The notes: a model not told the origin generated them from the sequence alone. DNA of 64,000 bases from Arthrobacter sp. 9AX (GCF_902506095.1 NZ_LR733293.1:1133103-1197102); one strand, 5' to 3'; shown: positions 9,278-19,892, numbered from the stretch's first letter. Translations and numbers: made by a program.

Positions 9278-9868
9278 ATGACATCAACACCTGAAAAAAC
9301 CGCCGGAATACCCCACTCCTTCGCGCCACGCTACGGGCAGATGCTGAGTCCGGAAGCGAAGGGCATCCTGGTCCTTGACGAATTCACCCTGGACCCCGAG
9401 ATTGCGCGGAAGGACCAGCACCGTTTCCGCGACGGCATCGCAGCCGTCGCCCGGACGGTTCGCCGGATCGCCGCCCTTCGCGTGATCATCGCGATCGTAG
9501 CCATCGGGAACCTTCCGCTGTTCCTGCTCTCCAGCGGGTGGTGGATCTACGGAGTTTCGCTGGCCCTCGTGGTCGGCGTGCACGCCGCCGTCACCCTGCT
9601 GAACCGGCACGAGCCGCGGCTCAAGCAGCAGTCGGCCCTTGAACTCCACATGCATCGCGAGAAGAGCGTCAATTACCGCAAGGTGCGCGACGCCGTGAAG
9701 TACATGATCGACACCCCCAGCCGCATGAACGAACATCTGTACCTGGAGCTCCTCGCGGTCAAGCGCGTAGCGCTCAACCTTGCCCACGGCACCGTTGCCC
9801 TCCTGGACACCAGCGACGAATCAGCGTGGAAGGTGCGGATCGTCCGCGAACTGCCTGCCCGCAGTTAG
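9278..9868 (+). CDS. Two-helix membrane protein, unknown function
   Basis: A 196-residue protein. After about 70 hydrophilic residues there are two closely spaced hydrophobic helices (ALRVIIAIVAIGNLPLFLL and WWIYGVSLALVVGVHAAVTL), then a basic C-terminal domain of about 85 residues. This layout suggests a hairpin membrane anchor with both ends in the cytoplasm. The ATG at 9278 is preferred over longer in-frame options whose sequence is Cys/Arg-rich. No family recognised. A strong bidirectional terminator follows. Confidence 0.7.
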   Translation: MTSTPEKTAGIPHSFAPRYGQMLSPEAKGILVLDEFTLDPEIARKDQHRFRDGIAAVARTVRRIAALRVIIAIVAIGNLPLFLLSSGWWIYGVSLALVVGVHAAVTLLNRHEPRLKQQSALELHMHREKSVNYRKVRDAVKYMIDTPSRMNEHLYLELLAVKRVALNLAHGTVALLDTSDESAWKVRIVRELPARS

Positions 9869-9893
9869 GCTTCCGCTTCAGCAGCATTAAAGT

Positions 9894-9934
9894 ACGACGC
9901 CGGCGTGCCCCTTCTGGGGGCACGCCGGCGTCGT
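9894..9934. terminator. Bidirectional terminator
   Basis: A perfect 17-bp inverted repeat with a 7-base loop, followed by TTTT on the + strand. It lies 25 bases after the stop of the + strand membrane protein gene and about 95 bases from the stop of the opposing Rpf-like gene, so it can serve both. Confidence 0.82.
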
Positions 9935-10028
9935 TTTTGGTCAACGGAATTTGTCTATCGCCGACCGGTTTGGGGAGCCTTTGCGGGGCACGGGCGCTGT
10001 CGCGCCATCAGTTACGCGGGAAGTTTAT

Positions 10029-10733
<705 letters not shown>

Positions 10734-10878
10734 TCATCGCGCCACCGCCCACCCCTGACAAATAGAGGTCAATTTCGGTGTCCGCCTGCTGGGCAGTGAC
10801 GGTGGAGGCGGCACCTGGCATTCATGTCGCCCGGCTGTCCGGGCATGCCTTTCACGCTAGGACAAAGCAGTGGCGTTA

Positions 10879-13461
10879 TCAAACCGGGATTTTCTCTGGG
10901 TGTTGGCTGGTGGTTCCCTGATGGAGAGCGGCCGCCAGGTACGTGGCAGTACGGCTCTCCGGGGACTGCGCGACGGTGGCCGGCGTGCCGGTCGCCGTAA
11001 TTTGCCCGCCCTTGTCCCCGCCTGACGGGCCCAGGTCGATCACCCAGTCGGCACCGGCTACCACCGCCATCTCGTGCTCGACCACCACCACGGTGTTCCC
11101 AGCGTCCACCAGCCCGTGCAGCTGCGCCATCAGCATTTGCACGTCGGCGGGATGCAGGCCGGTGGTGGGCTCGTCCAGGAGGTACAGGCTGTGCCCGCGC
11201 TGGGCGCGCTGAAGCTCGGTAGCCAATTTGATGCGTTGTGCCTCACCGCCCGAAAGTTCCGTGGCCGGTTGACCGAGCCGAAGGTAGCCAAGCCCAACGT
11301 CCTGCAGGCACCTGAGGCTGCGGGCTGCGGCAGGGACGTCCGCCAGGAACTCCGCGGCTACGTCCACCGTCATGGCCAGCACTTCCGCCACGTTCTTGCC
11401 GCGGTACTCCACCTCCAGCGTCGCGGGGTTGTAGCGGGACCCGCCGCACTCGGGGCACGGGCCATAACTGCCGGGGAGGAAGAGGAGTTCCACTGCCACA
11501 AAGCCCTCGCCCTGGCATGTTTCACAGCGGCCGCCGGCTACGTTGAAGGAGAACCTGCCGGCACCAAAGCCACGGGACCTTGCTGCTTCCGTGGCGGCAA
11601 ATTCCTTACGGACCGCGTCAAAGAGTCCGGTGTAGGTGGCGAGGTTGGAACGCGGCGTCCGCCCGATGGGCTTCTGGTCAACCGTCACCAGGCGATCGAT
11701 GTGGTCACTGCCGATTATCGCTCCCAAACGAAGGGGTCCGGCCGTTTCGGCCTGCTCCACTCCGGCCTTGTCTGCGCCGGCCTTGTCCACGCCGGTCCTG
11801 AGCGCGGAACCCACAGCTTCACCGAGCACACGGCTCACGAGGGTGGATTTGCCGGAGCCTGAAACGCCGGTGACAGCGGTCAGGACGCCAAGGGGGAAAC
11901 GCGCATCCAGTCCACGCAGGTTGTGCTGGCTGACGTCCTTCAGCTCCAGCCATCCGGCGGGCTCCCGCGCCTGGTCTGGTTGGGCACCGGGGACCTGCGG
12001 CAGGACCTCGCCGAACAGGAAGGGCCTGGTGACGGACGCCTCGACGGCGGCGAGCCCGTCAACAGGTCCGCTGTAGAGCACCTCGCCGCCGCCCTCGCCG
12101 GCCCGGGGGCCGACGTCCACCAGCCAGTCGGCCCGGCGGACCACATCCATGTTGTGCTCCACCACGAACACGGAGTTGCCGGAGGACTTCAGCTGTTCCA
12201 GCACCTCCAGCAGTGGCTCGGCGTCGGCCGGATGAAGCCCGGCGGAAGGCTCGTCCAGCACGTAGATCACACCGAACAGCCCGGAGCGCAGTTGCGTTGC
12301 GATCCGGAGCCGCTGCATTTCCCCTGGCGACAGGGTAGGAGTGGCGCGGCCCAGGGCGAGATACCCGAGCCCGAGGTCCAGCAGGACATTGATACGCTGC
12401 AGCAGGTCCCGGGTGATGGTTACGGCAACCTCATTCGACTCACCCGAGAGCTGCCTGCGCGAGGCCGTTCCGGCGTCGTGCAGTTCTGTGGTGGGGCGGA
12501 CAACCTCGGCAAGGTCCGCCATGGGGAGGTGGTTGAGTTCGGCGATGGTCCTCCCTGCGAATGTGACGGCCAGGGCCTCCGCTGTCAGCCCGGTGCCGGA
12601 ACAGAGCCGGCACGGCCCCGACTCCATGAACGCCAGCACACGTTCACGCATCGCCGCGCTCTGCGAGTCGGCCAGCGTGTGCAGCACGTAGCTCCTGGCG
12701 CTCCAGAACCGGCCCTTGTAGGGTTTCGCCACCCGGTCGCGCTGCGGGGTGACCTCTACCACCGGCTGTTCCTCGGTGAAAAGGATCCAGTCGCGGTGCT
12801 TCTTCGGCAGCTTGCGCCAGGGGACGTCGACGTCGTAGCCGAGGTGGGTGAGGATGTCCCGCAGGTTTTTCCCCTGCCATGCGCCCGGCCACGCCGCGAT
12901 GGCGCCGTCACGGATGCTCAGGGCCGGGTCCGGCACCAGCGAGGATTCAGTCACCGTGTGTGCGATACCCAGGCCATGGCACTCCCGGCACGCGCCGGCG
13001 GCAGTGTTGGGGGAGAACGCATCGGAGTCCAGCGGGGCGCTGCCCGCGGGGTAGGTACCCGCGCGGGAAAAGAGCATGCGCAGAGAATTGGAGAGTGTTG
13101 TCACCGTTCCCACCGTGGACCGGCTGCTGGGCGCGCCGCGGCGCTGTTGAAGTGCGACGGCGGGCGGGAGTCCGCTGATCAGCTCCACCTTGGGATTGTG
13201 CCCCTGCTGGATGAGCCGCCTGGCGTACGGGGCCACGGACTCGAAGTAGCGGCGCTGTGCCTCTGCGTAGATAGTGCCGAAAGCGAGCGAGGACTTGCCT
13301 GAGCCCGAGACGCCGGTGAATGCCACGATCGCGTCCCGTGGAATGTCCACGTCAACGTTGTGAAGGTTGTTCTCGCGCGCACCGCGGACCCGGACAAAAC
13401 CGTCGGCGGCGTGTGAAGGGGCGGGATACTGCAAGTCATCAGCTTGCTTGGCGTTCTGCAT
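10879..13461 (-). CDS. UvrA-like (UvrA2-type) ABC ATPase
   Basis: An 860-residue protein of the UvrA superfamily. It has two ABC ATPase modules with Walker A loops (GVSGSGKSSLAFG and GVSGSGKSTLVSR), signature motifs (LSPGEMQRL, LSGGEAQRI) and Walker B regions (YVLDEPSAGLH, YLLDEPTTGLH). Zinc-binding pairs (CRECHGLG, CRLCSGTG, CETCQGEG with CPECGG) confirm the family. It is shorter than canonical UvrA (about 950), which fits the UvrA2 class that lacks the UvrB-binding insertion and is linked to DNA damage or drug tolerance. The start may be 13461 or 13497; neither has a good Shine-Dalgarno sequence. It diverges from the adenosine deaminase gene. Confidence 0.92.
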   Translation of the reverse strand: MQNAKQADDLQYPAPSHAADGFVRVRGARENNLHNVDVDIPRDAIVAFTGVSGSGKSSLAFGTIYAEAQRRYFESVAPYARRLIQQGHNPKVELISGLPPAVALQQRRGAPSSRSTVGTVTTLSNSLRMLFSRAGTYPAGSAPLDSDAFSPNTAAGACRECHGLGIAHTVTESSLVPDPALSIRDGAIAAWPGAWQGKNLRDILTHLGYDVDVPWRKLPKKHRDWILFTEEQPVVEVTPQRDRVAKPYKGRFWSARSYVLHTLADSQSAAMRERVLAFMESGPCRLCSGTGLTAEALAVTFAGRTIAELNHLPMADLAEVVRPTTELHDAGTASRRQLSGESNEVAVTITRDLLQRINVLLDLGLGYLALGRATPTLSPGEMQRLRIATQLRSGLFGVIYVLDEPSAGLHPADAEPLLEVLEQLKSSGNSVFVVEHNMDVVRRADWLVDVGPRAGEGGGEVLYSGPVDGLAAVEASVTRPFLFGEVLPQVPGAQPDQAREPAGWLELKDVSQHNLRGLDARFPLGVLTAVTGVSGSGKSTLVSRVLGEAVGSALRTGVDKAGADKAGVEQAETAGPLRLGAIIGSDHIDRLVTVDQKPIGRTPRSNLATYTGLFDAVRKEFAATEAARSRGFGAGRFSFNVAGGRCETCQGEGFVAVELLFLPGSYGPCPECGGSRYNPATLEVEYRGKNVAEVLAMTVDVAAEFLADVPAAARSLRCLQDVGLGYLRLGQPATELSGGEAQRIKLATELQRAQRGHSLYLLDEPTTGLHPADVQMLMAQLHGLVDAGNTVVVVEHEMAVVAGADWVIDLGPSGGDKGGQITATGTPATVAQSPESRTATYLAAALHQGTTSQHPEKIPV

Positions 13462-13509
13462 TGGCCCGACTCTAGTTGGGAATCCGGCGCGGGGCATTAT
13501 CCTGACCGG

Positions 13510-14571
13510 ATGGATAACTTTGCGGGCGGTCCTGCCGTGCCTGAAACCGAACTTGATCCAGCTGAGCTGGAGGTGCCTGTGCGGCCCCTTCCGGTGGCCG
13601 AGCTACATCTTCATATAGAGGGGACCCTGGAGCCGGAACTGATATTTGCGCTGGCCGAGCGGAACGGCATCACCCTGCCGTATTCCGGGCTGGACGAGCT
13701 CCGGGCGCGGTACGAATTTACCGACCTGCAGTCCTTCCTGGACCTGTACTACGCCAACATGGCCGTGCTGCAGACGGAGGAGGATTTCGCGGACATGACC
13801 TACGCCTACCTTGAGCGCGCGGCGGCCGCCGGGGTGCGGCACGCCGAAATCATGATGGACCCGCAGGCACACCTCTCCCGCGGCGTCCCGTTGAAAACCT
13901 GTGTCAACGGCGTCGCGTCGGTCCTGGCAACGTCTGAGGAAGACTTCGGCATCTCCACGATCCTGATCGCGGCCTTCCTGCGTGACCTGTCGGAGGAATC
14001 CGCGCTGGAGGTCCTGGACGGCCTGCTGGCGATGAACGCACCCATCGGCGCTGTGGGGCTGGACTCGGCAGAGGTGGGCAACCCGCCCTCGAAATTCGAA
14101 CGGCTCTACGCCAAAGCCCGCGAAGCGGGCCTGCGGCTCACGGCCCACGCAGGCGAGGAGGGGCCGCCGTCGTACATTATCGAAGCCCTGGACCTCCTGG
14201 GCGTGGAGCGGATCGACCACGGCATCCGCTGCATGGAGGATCCTGAATTGGTGGAGCGGCTGGTGGACGCGCGGATTCCGCTCACGGTCTGCCCGTTGTC
14301 CAACGTCCGGCTGCGCGCCGTGGACACTTTGGCAGACCACCCGCTGCCCGCCATGCTCGCGGCGGGCCTGAACGTGTCCGTCAACTCGGACGATCCGGCC
14401 TACTTCGGCGGCTACGTGGACGACAACTTCAGCCAGCTGGACGCGGTGTTCGAACTGTCCGATTTCGACAAGGCCAGGCTGGCCGCGAACTCCATCCATT
14501 CGTCCTTCGCATCGGAAGAACGGAAGGCAGAGCTGTTGGCCGAATTAAACGGACTGGACGCGCCGCGGTGA
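13510..14571 (+). CDS. add: Adenosine deaminase
   Basis: A 353-residue metal-dependent deaminase converting adenosine (or adenine) to inosine (or hypoxanthine) in purine salvage. The catalytic landmarks are present in order: HLHIEG metal ligands, HAGEE with the proton-shuttling Glu, RIDHGIR, and SVNSDDPAYFGG with the metal-binding Asp. The start at 13510 leaves the family-type N-terminus. Some bacterial homologues prefer adenine, so the exact substrate is not fixed by sequence. It is divergent from the UvrA-like gene with about 50 bases between starts, so the promoters must overlap. Confidence 0.9.
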   Translation: MDNFAGGPAVPETELDPAELEVPVRPLPVAELHLHIEGTLEPELIFALAERNGITLPYSGLDELRARYEFTDLQSFLDLYYANMAVLQTEEDFADMTYAYLERAAAAGVRHAEIMMDPQAHLSRGVPLKTCVNGVASVLATSEEDFGISTILIAAFLRDLSEESALEVLDGLLAMNAPIGAVGLDSAEVGNPPSKFERLYAKAREAGLRLTAHAGEEGPPSYIIEALDLLGVERIDHGIRCMEDPELVERLVDARIPLTVCPLSNVRLRAVDTLADHPLPAMLAAGLNVSVNSDDPAYFGGYVDDNFSQLDAVFELSDFDKARLAANSIHSSFASEERKAELLAELNGLDAPR

Positions 14572-14835
14572 CGCCCGCTGTGTCCCAGGCAACAGCCGCG
14601 CCAACATGCCGGTAAACTAGGTGCCGCAGGTGTGTCCGGAGCAGTGCATGGCGGCGATCTGCGAAAGCACTTCAGGGTTGTGCAGCCAGCCCTAAACCCG
14701 AGACTCCAGACTCACTTCTTGCCATGTCCGCTTAATAGTCGGTCACGACACGCAGAGTTAACCATTTCAAGTCGCGCGATTTAACGGGCAGTTGGCAAGA
14801 TGCCTAAGACCGATCGCTTTCATAAAAGGGGAATC
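14572..14835 (+). promoter_or_regulatory. Long leader of the X25 fusion gene
   Basis: 264 bases without a convincing gene. A possible -10 element (TAAACT) lies near 14614. The rest has several short complementary segments, for example AGGG...CCCT around 14665-14690, and no SD-led short frame that I trust. If the promoter is right, the transcript has an untranslated leader of more than 200 bases, long for this group. Confidence 0.3.
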
Positions 14836-15750
14836 ATGGCCAAGTCCACCGCAGAAAACACCTTCCTTCGACTCAAGACCGTGCTGGATGTCCTGACCGA
14901 AGGCGTGTGGTCCGGCGATGCACTGAACGCGGGCGAGGTCCTCGCGGAGGCTACGGCACGCGTGCCGTTCAACGAGCACGAGGCCGAACTGCTCAGCGGT
15001 GGCATTCCCCGCGGGCACAAGACGCTGACGTCCGCTACGGCGAAGCTGGTCAAGGCCGGCTGGCTCGTCAAGGGCCGCTCCGGCTGGACCATCACCGAGG
15101 ACGGCATGCGCGCCACTGTCGCCTACCCGGATGCAGTCTCCTTTGCCACCGCGCTCGACGCCGGCACCCCCGTCCCCGCCGACACTGCGGTTCCGACGGC
15201 TCCCGCCGGGTTTGTCCGCAAGACCACCGCCGTTGCCGAGCTGCCGGCGCCCGCGGCGGCGAAGACCGAAGCCAAGAAGACCACCCGGAAGACCCCGGCC
15301 AAGAAGGCCGCTGCGGCTGTGGGCAAGGCCGCCAAGGTGATCGAAGACGCCGTCGAACCCGTGGTGAAGGCCGTGCGCGGCAAGTCGTCGGCGAAGACCG
15401 AGGAACCTGCCGCCGCCGGCCAGTTTGAGGACGCGGACGTCGAGACGCACCCGCAGCCCGCCGCGGTTGCTGTTGCAGGCGACTTCAACACCATCCTCGG
15501 GGCGCCGGAGAACTGGGCCCCGCAGTACGACGAAGCCCAGATGGAGTTCGACTTCCTGTCCCAGCTCTGGAAGAAGAGCGCCGAACTGCCCGCAGGACAC
15601 TACACCTTCAAGATCGCCCTGAACCGGTCCTGGGACGAAAACTACGGTGCGTTCGGTACCTTCGACGGCCCCAACCACGAACTGCACCACGACGGCGGCA
15701 CTGTCACGATCCGCTACAACCACAGCACCCGCGACATCACCATCAACTAA
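14836..15750 (+). CDS. Fusion protein: wHTH-like domain, histone-like Lys/Ala tail, X25-like beta domain
   Basis: A 304-residue protein with three visible parts. Residues 1-100 look like a helical/winged-helix domain (LRLKTVLDVLTEGVW, then TSATAKLVKAGWLVKGRSGWTITEDG). Residues about 135-200 are a Lys/Ala/Pro-rich tail (KKTTRKTPAKKAAAAV) resembling histone H1-like bacterial proteins. Residues about 210-304 read like the X25/SusE-type starch-binding module of pullulanases (GDFNTILGAPENWAP, PAGHYTFKIALNRSWDENYG). AAAAGGGG lies just before the ATG. A role linking DNA with glycogen or another polymer is speculation; only the architecture is seen. Confidence 0.75.
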   Translation: MAKSTAENTFLRLKTVLDVLTEGVWSGDALNAGEVLAEATARVPFNEHEAELLSGGIPRGHKTLTSATAKLVKAGWLVKGRSGWTITEDGMRATVAYPDAVSFATALDAGTPVPADTAVPTAPAGFVRKTTAVAELPAPAAAKTEAKKTTRKTPAKKAAAAVGKAAKVIEDAVEPVVKAVRGKSSAKTEEPAAAGQFEDADVETHPQPAAVAVAGDFNTILGAPENWAPQYDEAQMEFDFLSQLWKKSAELPAGHYTFKIALNRSWDENYGAFGTFDGPNHELHHDGGTVTIRYNHSTRDITIN

Positions 15751-15862
15751 GTGCCCCCGCCCTCCCAACCAGGTAGTGCCAAGTTCCGTCGTGGAGCCTT
15801 GGCTTCGACACTGTCTGCTACGTAGTTGGGAGGGGGCGGCGCTTACCGGAAGGGAGGCACCC

Positions 15863-16201
15863 ATGGCGCGGCACGCAGGTCCATCATCAGGGGCGCCTGA
15901 ACCATCCGGGCCGTCCGAGGCTGAAGCCGGTGCGGTGCGGCTGAGCGCCCGGGTTTTTGGTGTGGTGCAGGGTGTTGGCTTCCGCTTCTGGACCATGGGC
16001 AAGGCGGAGGAGCTGGGCCTCACCGGCGAGGTGAAGAATCTCGACGACGGTTCGGTTGCCGTGGTTGCTGAGGGGCCGCAGTGGAAGATCCACGAGCTCC
16101 GGGAATGGCTGAACTCCAGCCGGACGCCAGGACGCGTGGAGCGGGTGGAGGACTCCCTGTCCGAAGCTGACGGCACATTCCGCGACTTTCGGGCGCGCTG
16201 A
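15863..16201 (+). CDS. acyP: Acylphosphatase
   Basis: A 112-residue enzyme of which the last about 90 residues are a complete acylphosphatase domain. It has the phosphate-binding loop VQGVGFRFW with the catalytic Arg and the Asn-containing strand GEVKNLDDGSV. The enzyme hydrolyses carboxyl-phosphate bonds. The N-terminal extension of about 25 Pro/Ser/Ala residues is atypical and probably disordered. The start is supported by GGGAGG a few bases before the ATG. Confidence 0.9.
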   Translation: MARHAGPSSGAPEPSGPSEAEAGAVRLSARVFGVVQGVGFRFWTMGKAEELGLTGEVKNLDDGSVAVVAEGPQWKIHELREWLNSSRTPGRVERVEDSLSEADGTFRDFRAR

Positions 16202-16262
16202 CTCATCCGGCTTCCGGGAATACTCCCGGGCAGGCCTACTTTGCGATGCTTCCGGGCGGGCC

Positions 16263-19200
16263 CTACTCCCGGGGACTGAGCCCTATGAAGGCGCCGAGCT
16301 CCTCCAGGGCTGCCGGCCGGCGGGGCATGTAGCTCGTCAGCTCCGGGGAACGGATGATAACCGCCCGCCATTGCCCCCGAGAAACAGCCACATTGATGCG
16401 GTTCCTGTTCAGCAGGAACTCGGCGCCACGGGGTGCCTCACTGACCGCGGAGCATGCCATCGAGACCAGCACCACCGGGGCTTCCTGGCCTTGGAATTTA
16501 TCCACGGTTCCTACCCGGACGTCCCGAAGGCCGTCCTCCTCAAGGGCTTTCCGGATGAGATGCACCTGGGCGTTGTAGGCAGCAACGATTAGTATGTCCT
16601 CCTGGCCCAGCGGGCGGGACTCGCTGTCTGCTCCCGGCGTCCACTTCAGCCCGAGGTGCCGGCGTACCTGGCGGACCACCTCGGCGGCTTCTTCCTTGGA
16701 CGCGGTGGCGTTGCCGCCGTGGTGGACCAAAACAGTTTCCACCCCGGGAGGCAGCTGTTCCAGTTGGCGCAGCGACGCTGCCGGTGCGGCTTGGAGCTTT
16801 CCCTCATAGCTGAGCTGCGAGACGGCGCGGCACAATTCGGGGTGCATCCGCCAACTGTCAGCGAGGAAGTAGCCAAGGCTGGCCGGCAGGGTGGCATGCC
16901 CCGCGGCGAGCCAGCCCAGTGCGGATTCGTCCACCGGTTCCGGATGCGCGCCTTGCGTTACCTGCGGCAGTTGCTGGGGGTCCCCGAGCAACAGGAGCCG
17001 TTTCGCTGCCCGGGAAACTGCCAGCGTGTTGGCCAGCGAGAACTGCCCTGCCTCATCGATCACCAGCAGGTCCAGCGATCCGGCCGGCACCTCCTTGCCG
17101 GTCATGGTCCAGGCCGTGCCACCCACGAGGCAGCCGCCCGCGGAGGACAGGAGCCTGGCAACATCTCCCTCTCCAGACGACTTCCACGGGACGTCGTGCG
17201 GTGACGCGAGCTTCTTCGCCACGAGGGCAGGATCCACACCGCCGGTTGCGATGGCACAGCAGAGCAGGTTTTCCACCACGTTGTGCGACTGGCCCACCAC
17301 TCCGATCTTCCAGCCCTCCTCAACCAGGCGGCCGATGACATGTGCGCCCACGTAGGTTTTTCCCGTACCCGGCGGGCCCTGGACGGCGAGGTAGGAACGG
17401 TCCAGATCGCGGACGGAGGCCGTGATGGCGGCTGCGTAATCAGCGGCGCCGTCGGGCCCGTGCGGGACGTCCACCGGCCGCGGGAAAGTGCGGAAGCGCG
17501 GTGGCTGCTTGCGCAGGATATCCAGCCCGGGCTGGGCGGGCAGTGAGGGCACGGAGGCTCCGACGGCGGCAGCGACCTCGGCGATGGCCGCTTCGATGCT
17601 GGCGGTGGCCAGGGGCTGGTCCTCGGTGAGGGCAACCGGCAAGTGCGGGTAGGCGGCAACCTTGCCGGTTTCACGCTCGACGATGGTGATGACGGTGTGT
17701 TCCGGATTGTCGGCAGCGGGCCTGATCCCGCTGATCCGGGTCCCGAAGGTGAACGCTCTGGCACCTGGAGCGGCATCGGGATCGGCCATCCCGTCCGGAG
17801 GCGGAGCGTCGTAGAGCCGGCACCAGGTGGAGTCGGCCCGGAAATCGGATCCCTCGGTCATGGTGCCCTCCAAACGCAGGATGCGCGTGCGCATGCGTTC
17901 CCGCGGCTTGGCCAGCGCCCAATCCGAGGTCACCTCGGCCGACGACACCACAAAGACGTTCCGCTGGTCTGACCAGTTCTCGATCGGTGCCTCCACCCGG
18001 TCGAAGTGCTGCCACCAGAACTGCTTGCGCTCCCGCCGGTGGTACCCGGTGGCCGCTGCAACCATGGCGATGGCGCGCTCGTCGTCCGTCCACGGACGGT
18101 TGTCCGGCAGGCTGGCCAGGTATTCGCGGAGCCGGGCTTCCTCGGGTGTCTCGGCAGGCGTGTCGGGGCGCTCCGGCAGGGCAGGCAGTCCGGGTTGCAG
18201 TGGTGCGCTTGGTTCCGCTTCTTCGACGACTGCGTGGGCGCCCAGTCCAGCCCCGGCCACCTCCAGCAACCAGTCGCGCAGCCGGAGGGTGGAGAGGCAG
18301 TCGTACTGGTTGTAGTCCGAGATGGACGCCAGTATGGTGGCAGCATCCGTGGCGTGGCCGGCGTCCCGGGCCGCGCAGTACGCCGCATAGGCGACCACCG
18401 AGGCGCCGGCGTCCTTGACGTCCCCTGAGCGCAGGTTGTCACCCATGTACAGCGGTTCGAGTTTCTTGATGGAGTACGACGCTTCGGATATGCGCAGCGA
18501 CTGCCGGACTGTGGCGTACAGGTCCACGAGCAGGCCTTCGCGGAGCCACATGTCCACGATGTCCTCGCCGGCCTGGTGGGCCAGGGAAAGGTTCCGCAGG
18601 GCAGTCTTTTCGTAGGCGGCGTAATGGTAGACGTGCATGTCCGGGTAGCGCGCCCGGCGTTCCTCCACATAGTCCAGGAAAGCCAGGAAGGCCCTGCGTT
18701 CTTCAGACCGAGAGTGTGCCCAGAACGGCCGGAAGACGGGATCGCCTGGATCGCCTGCAACCGGCGCCTCAATCACTCCGAACAAGTACTCGATACCCCA
18801 GGCTCCGGTGGCAGGGTCCTGCCAGAGCGGATCGCCCTCAAAATCGAAGAAAATATCGCCCGGGCTGGGCGGGGGCAGCAGCCCGATGGTGTTCCCGGCG
18901 AGGACCGTGTACGACACGGTGTGCGGCTCGCCGTCCTTGGTGAACGTCCGCGATCTGGCGGCAGCGTCGAGGCCCAGCTGCATCCGGGCCTGCGCGCGGA
19001 GCCGCACTACTGAGTTGCGGGCATCCCCGGCAGGCATGGCGGCGAGCTGGTCAATGGTGGTGATGCCCGCTGCCTGCAGCTTCCTGCGCTGTACAACGGA
19101 CATCCCGGCCACCATCAGCAGGTCCCGGTGCTCCTGGACCTGCTCGGCGCAGTAGTCGCAGCGGCCGCAGTGGACAATCCCCGGCTGTTGCCACCGCACG

Positions 19201-19892
19201 GCAGAATCAGCGGCGCGGTGGTCCGCTGTCAGCTGGCGGAAGCGCCGGCGCCGTTCGCGGAAGACAGGCAGCAGGTCCGGGAGGGAATGGCTGCTGCGGA
19301 GCCAGTCCTCGCCAACGCGGGTTCCGAGCACCAGTGTGGCGGTGGGGGAGGGCTCGAGCCCCATCCCAAGGAGTTGGTCGCCGTAGGCCGCGAGTTGCAG
19401 GAGGGCCCCCACCTTCGCATGGCGCGCCAGCTTGGTGTCCCAGACTTCGTAACGCCCGGGATTTCCCGTGCCCGCGGCCTCATTGACCAGGAAGTCCGCG
19501 TAGCCGAGGAATTCGCCGTCGAAGAAGGTGGCCTGGAAGACGACGTCGGCCCCGGAACGAAGAGCCAGCTCTGTCTCGGCGTGCTTGGCCTGCAGCTCAC
19601 CGCGCTGGTTCTGCCCGCGCTCAAGCGAGTACACACCGGCGCCCCGGCTGGCATCCCATGCTCCGTACCTGGCGACCAGGCTGGCCAGGACTGTGTGCTC
19701 GTGCTGATCACCCAGTTCGCCGGCCCGGACCTGCATCTCGTCGGCTTCAAATTCGGCCTTGGGGGTGCGGCCCAGTTTTTCGTCCAGGATCCGGAGCGTG
19801 CGGTATTCGCACTCGCTGGCAGCCACCAGGTCGCTGGCGGAAAACACCAGGTCCGGCGGCGCACCGGCAGTTGCAGCTTCGAGCAAAAACAC
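16263..19892 (-). CDS. TM0106-type RecB-like nuclease fused to DNA2/UvrD-like helicase
   Basis: A 1209-residue two-part enzyme. The N-terminal about 600 residues resemble the TM0106 family of RecB-like nucleases: FSASDLVAASECEYR at the start, a central Cys motif (HCGRCDYCAEQ) that may bind a metal or Fe-S cluster, and an RNase H-like segment (GDIFFDFEGDPLW). The C-terminal half is an SF1 helicase with Walker A GPPGTGKTYVGAH, Walker B VIDEAGQFSLAN, and the late motifs VDKFQGQEAPVV and RINVAVSRGQW. Such fusions probably process DNA ends or nucleic-acid substrates. The start is a GTG at 19892 with GGGGAGG correctly spaced; the longer upstream frame lacks support. Confidence 0.9.
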   Translation of the reverse strand: MFLLEAATAGAPPDLVFSASDLVAASECEYRTLRILDEKLGRTPKAEFEADEMQVRAGELGDQHEHTVLASLVARYGAWDASRGAGVYSLERGQNQRGELQAKHAETELALRSGADVVFQATFFDGEFLGYADFLVNEAAGTGNPGRYEVWDTKLARHAKVGALLQLAAYGDQLLGMGLEPSPTATLVLGTRVGEDWLRSSHSLPDLLPVFRERRRRFRQLTADHRAADSAVRWQQPGIVHCGRCDYCAEQVQEHRDLLMVAGMSVVQRRKLQAAGITTIDQLAAMPAGDARNSVVRLRAQARMQLGLDAAARSRTFTKDGEPHTVSYTVLAGNTIGLLPPPSPGDIFFDFEGDPLWQDPATGAWGIEYLFGVIEAPVAGDPGDPVFRPFWAHSRSEERRAFLAFLDYVEERRARYPDMHVYHYAAYEKTALRNLSLAHQAGEDIVDMWLREGLLVDLYATVRQSLRISEASYSIKKLEPLYMGDNLRSGDVKDAGASVVAYAAYCAARDAGHATDAATILASISDYNQYDCLSTLRLRDWLLEVAGAGLGAHAVVEEAEPSAPLQPGLPALPERPDTPAETPEEARLREYLASLPDNRPWTDDERAIAMVAAATGYHRRERKQFWWQHFDRVEAPIENWSDQRNVFVVSSAEVTSDWALAKPRERMRTRILRLEGTMTEGSDFRADSTWCRLYDAPPPDGMADPDAAPGARAFTFGTRISGIRPAADNPEHTVITIVERETGKVAAYPHLPVALTEDQPLATASIEAAIAEVAAAVGASVPSLPAQPGLDILRKQPPRFRTFPRPVDVPHGPDGAADYAAAITASVRDLDRSYLAVQGPPGTGKTYVGAHVIGRLVEEGWKIGVVGQSHNVVENLLCCAIATGGVDPALVAKKLASPHDVPWKSSGEGDVARLLSSAGGCLVGGTAWTMTGKEVPAGSLDLLVIDEAGQFSLANTLAVSRAAKRLLLLGDPQQLPQVTQGAHPEPVDESALGWLAAGHATLPASLGYFLADSWRMHPELCRAVSQLSYEGKLQAAPAASLRQLEQLPPGVETVLVHHGGNATASKEEAAEVVRQVRRHLGLKWTPGADSESRPLGQEDILIVAAYNAQVHLIRKALEEDGLRDVRVGTVDKFQGQEAPVVLVSMACSAVSEAPRGAEFLLNRNRINVAVSRGQWRAVIIRSPELTSYMPRRPAALEELGAFIGLSPRE

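Noticed and set aside
11923..13302. 459-codon antisense frame over the UvrA-like gene
   Set aside because: No domain; it is the complement of a well-supported ABC ATPase.
14572..14835. Small RNA gene (tmRNA, SRP or RNase P) upstream of the X25 fusion
   Set aside because: The hallmark sequences of these RNAs are absent; only a leader-like segment remains.
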